Source of the DNA: Alphaproteobacteria bacterium
GTDB taxonomy: Bacteria > Pseudomonadota > Alphaproteobacteria > UBA11222
DNA length: 7,109 nucleotides
Assembly: GCA_003454415.1 (NCBI GenBank)
Contig: DMKG01000195.1
Location: 3,339-10,447, forward strand
Direction: 5' to 3'
The stretch's first letter is position 1; each line of letters starts with the position of its first letter. Below are positions 1 to 5,022 of this stretch, piece after piece. The notes below the pieces were generated by a model. That model ran no database searches, was not told where the DNA came from, and saw only the letters and a program-made list of their open reading frames with translations. Made by a program: the position numbers and the translations under genes.

Positions 1-341
1 TTCATCAGCTTGTTGGCGACGTAATAATCCTCGCTCAGCAACTGGCCCGAGACGTAAAAGGCGATAGCGTCCGGACCATGCTCCGCAATCACCGCCCGCA
101 GCCGCGACGCCACATGATCCAGCGCCTGATTCCAGTCCGCCGCCTGCCCCCTGATGGAGGGGCGAAGCAGCCGGCCCCGCATGTCCAGGGTTTCACCCAG
201 GCTGGTTCCTTTCGAACACAGCCGCCCGGTATTGGCAGGGTGATCGGGCGTGCCGGAAACATAAACGCCGCCCGTGGGCGGCATGGATATGTCAACTCCG
301 CAGCCCACGCCGCAATAGGGACAGCTTGTGGAAAGGGTCAT
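1..341 (-). CDS. nasA: Assimilatory nitrate reductase catalytic subunit, N-terminal part (cut by left edge)
   Basis: This is the start of a molybdopterin oxidoreductase that would reduce nitrate to nitrite in the cytoplasm using Mo-bisMGD and a 4Fe-4S cluster. 113 codons are visible of a protein that in this family is usually 700-900 residues, and no stop is reached. The N-terminus carries the 4Fe-4S ligand pattern CPYCGVGC...GRLCSKG, with Cys7, Cys10, Cys14 and Cys42. There is no Tat signal ahead of it, which fits a cytoplasmic assimilatory enzyme rather than periplasmic NapA. The ATG overlaps the nirD stop (ATGA), so translation is probably coupled. Position directly after nirBD is the main reason for calling it nitrate reductase. 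From the fragment alone, a formate dehydrogenase-like member of the same superfamily cannot be fully excluded. The symbol follows the nas convention; narB or nasC would be equivalent names. Confidence 0.85.
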   Translation of the reverse strand, partial: MTLSTSCPYCGVGCGVDISMPPTGGVYVSGTPDHPANTGRLCSKGTSLGETLDMRGRLLRPSIRGQAADWNQALDHVASRLRAVIAEHGPDAIAFYVSGQLLSEDYYVANKLM

Positions 342-670
342 TCCGCAGCCTGCTGCTGAGGTGCAGGCGCAAGGAATACGCGCCCATCCGTTACCCTTAC
401 CGCGATGCTCCGGGCGCAGCCGTCATCCGGATCGGCGCCCTGGCCGCTGTCCAGATGAAACACCTGGTTATGCAGGGGGCAGGTGACCGAGCGGCCATGC
501 ACAATGCCCTGGGAAAGCGGGCCGTCCTTGTGCGGACAGCGGTCTTCCAGCGCGAAAATTTCGTCATTAGCGGTGCGAAAAATGGCGATCCGCAGGCCGC
601 CCGCCTGAACGGTCCGGGCGCCTAGCCTTGGAATATCCGTCACTTTTCCGGTTTCAATCCATTCGGCCAT
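338..670 (-). CDS. nirD: Nitrite reductase (NADH) small subunit, Rieske-type NirD
   Basis: 110-aa Rieske-fold protein, the small partner of NirB in cytoplasmic NADH-dependent nitrite reduction to ammonium. The Rieske 2Fe-2S ligands are intact: CPH at residues 45-47 and CPLH at 64-67, giving Cys45, His47, Cys64 and His67. E. coli NirD has lost these residues, so this copy resembles the cluster-bearing NirD/NasE proteins of assimilatory systems and probably transfers electrons. The start at 670 (MAEW) is chosen because GGGAGA lies 7 nt upstream (683-678). A longer form from GTG at 688 would overlap the nirB stop as GTGA but has no Shine-Dalgarno and only adds six residues. The gene ends in ATGA with the nitrate reductase start. 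The C-terminus finishes in a short Ala/Gln-rich tail. Confidence 0.9.
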   Translation of the reverse strand: MAEWIETGKVTDIPRLGARTVQAGGLRIAIFRTANDEIFALEDRCPHKDGPLSQGIVHGRSVTCPLHNQVFHLDSGQGADPDDGCARSIAVRVTDGRVFLAPAPQQQAAE

Positions 671-677
671 CTCACAA

Positions 678-683
678 TCTCCC
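678..683 (-). promoter_or_regulatory. Ribosome binding site of nirD
   Basis: GGGAGA on the minus strand, 7 nt before the ATG at 670. It begins just after the nirB stop codon (687-685). It decides between the ATG at 670 and the upstream GTG at 688, which has no comparable purine stretch before it. Confidence 0.6.
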
Positions 684-684
684 G

Positions 685-3120
685 TCACGCCATTTCAAGC
701 TGGCGATATTCATGGGCGTGCACGCCTTCGCTGGCGCGTTCGGCCCACGGGTCCTTCTGCACAAACTTCTGGGAATGCAGAAATCTGGCGTGAAGCCTGG
801 CGCGGTTCTCCTTGTCCTCGACGATTTTTTCCCGGATATGGTCAAGACCCACGCGCTCCAGCCAGGGCGCGGTGCGCTCAAGATAATGGGCTTCCTGGCG
901 GTAAAGCTGCATGAAGGCGCCGCAATATTCCAGCACCTCCTCCGCGGTTTCCACCTTGCAGAGAAGATCGGTGGCGCGGACCTTGATGCCGCCATTACCG
1001 CCTACATGGAGTTCCCAGCCGGAATCCACGGCCACGACGCCGAAATCCTTGATCGTCGCCTCGGCGCAGTTGCGCGGGCAGCCGGACACCGCCATTTTCA
1101 CCTTGTGGGGGGTCCAGCTTCCCCAGGTCATTTTTTCGATCTCCACGCCCATGCCCATGGAAGCCTGGGTGCCGAAACGGCACCATTCGGAACCGACACA
1201 GGTTTTCACCGTGCGCAGCGCCTTGCCATAGGCATGGCCGGAAACAAGGCCCGCAGCGTTCAGGTCTTTCCAGACCTCCGGCAACTGGTCTTTTTGGACG
1301 CCCAGCAGATCCAGTCTCTGGCCGCCGGTCACCTTCACCGTGGGGATGGCGAATTTCTCCACCACATCCGCGATCGCCCGCAGTTCCCTGGCGTTGGTAA
1401 GGCCGCCCCACATGCGGGGCACCACGGAATAGGTGCCGTCCTTCTGGATATTGGCGTGGGCGCGCTCATTGATGAAACGCGACTGATAATCATCGCAATA
1501 CTCGCCAGGCCATTCGCACAGCAGATAATAATTCAGGGCCGGACGGCAGGTGGCGCAACCATCAGCGGATTTCCATTGCAGTTCCTGCATGACGGCGGGA
1601 ATGGTTTTCAGCTCCCTGACCAGGATCAGGCGGCGTATTTCGTCATGGGAGAGATCCGTGCATTTGCACACGGACTTGACCGCCGGCCCGCCCAGATAAC
1701 CGTCACCCAGGGTGATTTGCAGCAGCTGCTCCACAAGTCCGGTGCAGGAGCCGCAAGAAGCCGACGCCTTGGTCTTGGCCCGCACCTCATCGACGCTGGT
1801 AAGACCGTGTTCCGAAATCGCGGTTACGATCCTGCCTTTGCACACGCCGTTACAGCCGCAGATTTCCGCAGAATCCGCCAGCGCCGCAACGGCGGATTTA
1901 GGGTTTTCCCGGCCACCTCCGGCGAAGGCCTGTCCGAAGATCAGGCTGTCGCGCATGCCGGAAACATCCACGCCGTCGCGCAGCATCTGGAAATACCAGC
2001 CGCCATCTCCAGTATCGCCATACAGCACGGCGCCGCGGATGCGGTTGTCTTTCAGCACCAGGCGTTTATAGACCCCGCGGCTGGCGTCGCGCAGGATGAT
2101 GTCCTCGCAGCCTTCGCCTTCGGAAAAATCGCCTGCGGAAAACAGATCGATACCTGTTACTTTCAGCCGCGTATTGGTGACCGAACCCTCATAGGCCGCC
2201 GCCGCGTCGTCGGCAAGCTGGGCGGCGACCACTTTCGCCATATCGAACAGCGGCGCGACCAGGCCATAGACCGCGCCCCTGTGCTGCACGCATTCGCCCA
2301 CGGCCAGGATCGAAGGATCCGACGTAACCATGTGGTCATCCACGACGACGCCGCGTTCACAGGTCAGCCCCGCAGCCTTCGCCAGGGCGATATTCGGCTT
2401 GATGCCTACCGCCATCACCACGAGATCGGCGTCGATGCGCCTTCCGTCATCCAGCAGGACGCCTTCGGCCTTATCGGCGCCATAGATTTCCCGGCTGTTG
2501 GCGCGGGTGATGATCTCCATCCCGCGAACCTCCAGTTCGCGTTGCAGCAGATAGCCCGCGGCTTCATCGAGCTGACGCTCCATCAGATTGGGCATCAGAT
2601 GCAGGACAGTGACCTGCATGCCGTTCGCCAGAAGCCCGTTCGCGGCTTCCAGCCCCAGCAGCCCGCCGCCAATGACCACGGCGCGTTTATGCCGGCGGCT
2701 TGCCTCCAGCATCTGTTCAACATCGCCCCTGTCACGGAAGGTCACCACGCCGGGCAGACCGGCCCCCGGGATAGGCAGAATGAACGGGTCGGAGCCGGTG
2801 GCGATCAGCAACCGGTCATAGGGAAGTTTGGCGCCGCCAGCCGTGACCACCTTCTTGCCGGCGCAGTCGATGGCCTCGATCTTTTCGCCGAGATGCAGCG
2901 TGATATGGTTATCCGCATACCAGGAAAGATCGTTGATGATGATGTCCGCAAAGCTCTTTTCCCCCGCCAGAAGCGGCGAGAGCATGATGCGGTTGTAATT
3001 CACATTCGGCTCGGCGCCGAATACGGTAATGTCATAGGCGTCCGGCGCGCGTTCAAGAAGTTCCTCGACCGCTCGCATACCGGCCATTCCGTTGCCGATA
3101 ACCACCAGTTTTGGCTTCAT
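685..3120 (-). CDS. nirB: Nitrite reductase (NADH) large subunit NirB
   Basis: 811-aa siroheme nitrite reductase that passes electrons from NADH through FAD and iron-sulfur clusters to siroheme, reducing nitrite to ammonium by six electrons in the cytoplasm. Domain order is standard. The FAD-binding Rossmann motif GNGMAG is at about residues 9-14, with ATGSDP at 107-112. The NADH-binding motif VVIGGGLLGLEAANG is at 148-162, and the closing FAD motif ILAVGEC at 271-277. Two BFD-like 2Fe-2S modules follow: CGC plus CGSC (Cys421, 423, 456, 459), then CKC plus CATC (Cys485, 487, 522, 525). The nitrite/sulfite reductase half comes last, with the siroheme/4Fe-4S ligands TCVGSEWC (Cys641, Cys647) and SGCPRNC (Cys681, Cys685). 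Length matches the family and all cofactor motifs are present, so it should be functional. AAAGGG lies 9 nt before the ATG. It leads the nirB-nirD-nitrate reductase operon. Confidence 0.97.
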   Translation of the reverse strand: MKPKLVVIGNGMAGMRAVEELLERAPDAYDITVFGAEPNVNYNRIMLSPLLAGEKSFADIIINDLSWYADNHITLHLGEKIEAIDCAGKKVVTAGGAKLPYDRLLIATGSDPFILPIPGAGLPGVVTFRDRGDVEQMLEASRRHKRAVVIGGGLLGLEAANGLLANGMQVTVLHLMPNLMERQLDEAAGYLLQRELEVRGMEIITRANSREIYGADKAEGVLLDDGRRIDADLVVMAVGIKPNIALAKAAGLTCERGVVVDDHMVTSDPSILAVGECVQHRGAVYGLVAPLFDMAKVVAAQLADDAAAAYEGSVTNTRLKVTGIDLFSAGDFSEGEGCEDIILRDASRGVYKRLVLKDNRIRGAVLYGDTGDGGWYFQMLRDGVDVSGMRDSLIFGQAFAGGGRENPKSAVAALADSAEICGCNGVCKGRIVTAISEHGLTSVDEVRAKTKASASCGSCTGLVEQLLQITLGDGYLGGPAVKSVCKCTDLSHDEIRRLILVRELKTIPAVMQELQWKSADGCATCRPALNYYLLCEWPGEYCDDYQSRFINERAHANIQKDGTYSVVPRMWGGLTNARELRAIADVVEKFAIPTVKVTGGQRLDLLGVQKDQLPEVWKDLNAAGLVSGHAYGKALRTVKTCVGSEWCRFGTQASMGMGVEIEKMTWGSWTPHKVKMAVSGCPRNCAEATIKDFGVVAVDSGWELHVGGNGGIKVRATDLLCKVETAEEVLEYCGAFMQLYRQEAHYLERTAPWLERVGLDHIREKIVEDKENRARLHARFLHSQKFVQKDPWAERASEGVHAHEYRQLEMA

Positions 3121-3129
3121 TGCCGTTTA

Positions 3130-3135
3130 CCCTTT
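3130..3135 (-). promoter_or_regulatory. Ribosome binding site of nirB
   Basis: AAAGGG on the minus strand, 9 nt before the nirB ATG at 3120. A second purine run (AAGGGA) lies just upstream. It supports the ATG at 3120 as start, which also places the FAD motif at the usual distance from the N-terminus. Confidence 0.6.
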
Positions 3136-3143
3136 ATCCCTTA

Positions 3144-3210
3144 TTTCCTGAAACAACGTCTGCTCTGAGAAGGGAACGCAACAATCAGGCCAATCCTTAA
3201 ATTCAGGAAA
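3144..3210. repeat. 9-bp inverted repeat across the nirB promoter region
   Basis: TTTCCTGAA at 3144-3152 is the exact reverse complement of TTCAGGAAA at 3202-3210. The arms sit on either side of the -24/-12 element. They could be two sites for one regulator, or pair in a transcript started further upstream. A 9-bp match in a region this size has an appreciable chance of being coincidence. Confidence 0.3.
3176..3193 (-). promoter_or_regulatory. Candidate sigma-54 (-24/-12) promoter of nirB operon
   Basis: On the minus strand the sequence reads TTGGCCTGATTGTTGCGT. The GG (3191-3190) and GC (3179-3178) dinucleotides have exactly the spacing of the RpoN consensus TGGCAC-N5-TTGC. TGGC and TTGC match fully, while the two bases after TGGC (CT against AC) differ. 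A transcript would start near 3166, leaving a leader of about 46 nt with the Shine-Dalgarno before nirB. Sigma-54/NtrC control is well known for nitrate assimilation operons in proteobacteria, which makes the match meaningful. No clear NtrC enhancer (GCAC...GTGC dyad) is visible upstream. Confidence 0.55.
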
Positions 3211-3219
3211 AGGCTGATT
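3183..3219. repeat. Imperfect dyad next to the nirB promoter
   Basis: AATCAG at 3183-3188 pairs with CTGATT at 3214-3219, and CCTT at 3195-3198 pairs with AAGG at 3210-3213 inside it. The left arm overlaps the spacer of the -24/-12 element, so a protein bound here could affect polymerase. Its inner part contains the 3202-3210 arm of the other inverted repeat, so the two structures would be mutually exclusive if formed in RNA. Confidence 0.3.
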
Positions 3220-3303
3220 TTAACGCGGGTTAGTTTACAGGGGGATCGACACGGTGCTGGTTTTGGGGGCAGTTTGCCTTTCTCCCGCACATTCTTGAGG
3301 CAG

Positions 3304-3334
3304 GCGTCAGAGACGCGCGCGAATTTCTTATGAT
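3304..3334 (+). promoter_or_regulatory. Candidate promoter of the TetR-family gene
   Basis: TATGAT at 3329-3334 matches the -10 consensus in five of six positions and would start transcription near 3341. The -35 region is weak, but it is occupied by a perfect small palindrome, GCGTC-AGA-GACGC (3304-3316), which could bind a regulator. The ATG at 3330 lies inside this -10 box, which argues against it being the translation start. Confidence 0.35.
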
Positions 3335-3338
3335 AGAT

Positions 3339-3375
3339 TGGACAAAGCCGGTTAAATGCATTAATGACCTGTCCA
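3339..3375. promoter_or_regulatory. Candidate autoregulatory operator before the TetR-family gene
   Basis: Nested symmetry lies between the predicted transcript start and the start codon. TGGACA (3339-3344) and TGTCCA (3370-3375) are 6-bp inverted arms. Inside them, GGT (3350-3352) and ACC (3367-3369) flank an AT-rich core with ATGCAT (3356-3361). The centres of these symmetries differ by 1-3 bp, so it is not one clean palindrome. TetR-family proteins commonly repress their own gene from such sites, and HapR/LuxR proteins favour AT-rich dyads. The site is a hypothesis. Confidence 0.3.
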
Positions 3376-3992
3376 TGAATATCGCATCACCCCGCAGGCG
3401 GATGCAGCCAGAAGACCGTCGGGCGCAATTAATGGATTATGGCATTCAGGTTTTTGCGCGCCTCGGGATAGGCCGCGCCAGCCATGCGGAAATTGCCCGG
3501 GAAGCCGGGGTTTCCGTGGCCACCGTGTTCAACTATTTCCCTACCCGTGAAATCCTGGTCCTGCAGATACTGGAGGAAGTGGCCAAAAATCTGACCGCCC
3601 TTCTGGAGAATCTCGACCAGAAGAATGTGACGGCGCCCCAGGCGCTCTATAATCTCATGCGCGCTTTTGCCGACGCCACCGAAACCCATACGGATATGGT
3701 GCGGGTCTGGCTGGAGTGGAGCACATCCGTGCGTGACGACATCTGGCCGAAATACCTTGTCTTTCAGGAAAAGGTGGTGAACCGTCTGCAGGATCTGATC
3801 GTTCGCGGCCAAAGGCAGGGCCAGATCCCCGCGGATGTCGATCCGCGCGATGCGGCGCGCATCATTGTTGGGGATGCGCATATGGTGGTGCTGATGCATT
3901 TCGCCCATCAGGCCGCCCGGGATATGGACGGTTTTCTGCGACATCTCATTGAAAGCGTACTGAAAATTCCCGCCACCAGTCTTACGGCGTAA
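3375..3992 (+). CDS. TetR-family regulator of the LuxR/HapR/OpaR (Vibrio quorum-sensing) type
   Basis: 205-aa DNA-binding regulator. An N-terminal helix-turn-helix spans about residues 35-56, with the segment SVATVFNYFPTRE (47-59), which is essentially that of V. harveyi LuxR and V. cholerae HapR. Two more stretches also track those proteins: QLMDYGIQVFARLGIGRASH (18-37), and WLEWSTSVRDDIWP (112-125) against their WFEWSASTRDEVWP. Similarity falls off in the last third. The Vibrio proteins are about 200-205 aa and begin with an RPRTRLSP-like arm. Starting at 3375 gives the matching arm (SPRRRMQP) and length, so it is preferred over the in-frame ATG at 3330. No Shine-Dalgarno is evident at either start. 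The gene diverges from nirB and lies 84 bp ahead of the oxidoreductase genes on the same strand, so it probably regulates them, itself, or both. Whether it responds to cell density here is unknown. The comparison is from memory of the family. Confidence 0.88.
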   Translation: MNIASPRRRMQPEDRRAQLMDYGIQVFARLGIGRASHAEIAREAGVSVATVFNYFPTREILVLQILEEVAKNLTALLENLDQKNVTAPQALYNLMRAFADATETHTDMVRVWLEWSTSVRDDIWPKYLVFQEKVVNRLQDLIVRGQRQGQIPADVDPRDAARIIVGDAHMVVLMHFAHQAARDMDGFLRHLIESVLKIPATSLTA

Positions 3993-4028
3993 CGTTTCTT
4001 CTTCAGGCCTGGAGCTTGCCGCGGAATG

Positions 4029-4037
4029 TGGTAGGCT
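4029..4037 (+). promoter_or_regulatory. Possible extended -10 promoter before the LLM gene
   Basis: TGG followed by TAGGCT resembles an extended -10 element (TGnTAnnnT) in the 84-bp gap after the regulator gene. No good -35 is found at 16-18 bp. It would give a leader of about 33 nt. No terminator hairpin is seen in the gap, so readthrough from the regulator gene is also possible. Confidence 0.22.
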
Positions 4038-4076
4038 GAAAAAGGGCTTTGAGAGAAGAGTCAGGGAACAGACCGC

Positions 4077-5003
4077 ATGACCTATGGCGTGGGATTGGGC
4101 ATTGCAAATTTTCCATTTCGTGATGCGGAGGCGTTCTGGCGCTGGGTGGATCTATGCGAGGACAGCGGCGTCGATTCCATCTGGCAGTCCGACCGCATCG
4201 TCTCCAAAGACCCGCATCTGGAATGCATGAGCGTGATGGCGGCCCTGGCCGGCGCGACCCGGCGCCTCAAATTCGGCATGAATGTCGCTTCCGCCGGTCT
4301 GCGCGACCCGCTTCTGCTGGCCAAGCAATGCGCCACCATCGATGTGCTGAGCAATGGCCGGCTTCTTCCGGCGTTCGGCGTCGGCAGCGCCTTTGGGCCG
4401 GAATGGGCGGCGACGGGCCGCCCCACCCGGCGGCGCGGCGTGCGCACCGATGAGTGCCTGTTGCTGATCTCCCGGCTCTGGCGTGAGGAAAGCGTCAGTT
4501 TTGAAGGGGAGTTCTTTCAGTATAAAGATGTCTCCATTTCCCCGCGCCCGGTGCAGAGCGACATTCCCCTGTGGGTTGGAGGATCGGCTGAAGGCGCGAT
4601 CCGCCGTACGGCGCTGTATGGCACGGGCTGGCAGGCGGGGATCGAGACCCCTGCGCAGATCGCGCCGGTGATCGAAGGCGTCAAACAGGCGCTGCTTGAA
4701 TCCGGAAGAACCATAGACGCCGATCATTACGGGGCGGGCTTTGCGTTCCGTTTTGGCCGCTGGGATGATGCGCCGGTGGCGCGTAATCTCGAAGCCCTGT
4801 CGAAACGGGTCAAGGACGACCCCCGCGGTTATTATGCAGTGGGCGGCGCGGAAGACATTCTCGCGCGATTGCGTGAATTCATCGCAGCAGGAGCCCATAA
4901 ATTCATCCTGCGGCCGGTTGCCGCCAATGGCGATGAAATGCTGGCGCAGACGAAACTGCTGATCGATGAAGTGCTGCCAGAAATCGATGCAATGAACGGA
5001 TAG
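4077..5003 (+). CDS. LLM class (luciferase-like) flavin-dependent oxidoreductase
   Basis: 308-aa protein with the bacterial luciferase-like TIM-barrel fold, expected to be cytoplasmic and to use FMN (or F420) in a monooxygenase or dehydrogenase reaction on an unknown substrate. Family features run in order. An N-terminal strand (YGVGLGIANFPF) is followed by GVDSIWQSDR (31-40), where luciferase-family proteins have their G-(F/V)-D-S-(V/I)-W-x-x-(D/E) segment. Next come LKFGMNV (64-70), the DPLLLAKQCATIDVLSNGRL stretch (77-96) with GVG at 101-103, FEGEFFQYKDVSISPRPVQ (142-160), and IPLWVGGSAEGAIRRTALYG (163-182). Length is normal. The start is supported by AGGGAA 8 nt upstream (4063-4068). The next gene begins 19 nt after its stop, so the two are one transcription unit. 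It is not bacterial luciferase itself, as no luxB, luxCDE or other lux genes are in view. Cofactor choice cannot be settled from sequence alone. Confidence 0.9.
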   Translation: MTYGVGLGIANFPFRDAEAFWRWVDLCEDSGVDSIWQSDRIVSKDPHLECMSVMAALAGATRRLKFGMNVASAGLRDPLLLAKQCATIDVLSNGRLLPAFGVGSAFGPEWAATGRPTRRRGVRTDECLLLISRLWREESVSFEGEFFQYKDVSISPRPVQSDIPLWVGGSAEGAIRRTALYGTGWQAGIETPAQIAPVIEGVKQALLESGRTIDADHYGAGFAFRFGRWDDAPVARNLEALSKRVKDDPRGYYAVGGAEDILARLREFIAAGAHKFILRPVAANGDEMLAQTKLLIDEVLPEIDAMNG

Positions 5004-5022
5004 ACCAGCAGGAAAGAGCGCC

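Noticed and set aside
628..3168. An 846-codon open frame on the plus strand covering all of nirB
   Set aside because: It is antisense to a textbook NirB with every cofactor motif. Its His/Gln/Ala-rich product shows no recognisable domain, and such open antisense frames arise from GC-rich codon bias.
3268..3278. GGCA-GTT-TGCC palindrome in the intergenic region
   Set aside because: Arms of 4 bp are expected by chance in a region of this length, and it has no clear link to a promoter element.
3241..3330. NtrC enhancer upstream of the sigma-54 element
   Set aside because: GGTGC (3253-3257) and GCAC (3287-3290) occur but in the wrong order and spacing for the GCAC...GTGC dyad.
3993..4076. Terminator after the regulator gene
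   Set aside because: Only the short palindromes AGGCCT and CCGCGG are seen, with no stem followed by a T-run, so no terminator is supported.
4077..5003. Annotation as LuxA bacterial luciferase
   Set aside because: Only superfamily-level features are present, and no LuxB partner or fatty aldehyde-forming genes are in the window.
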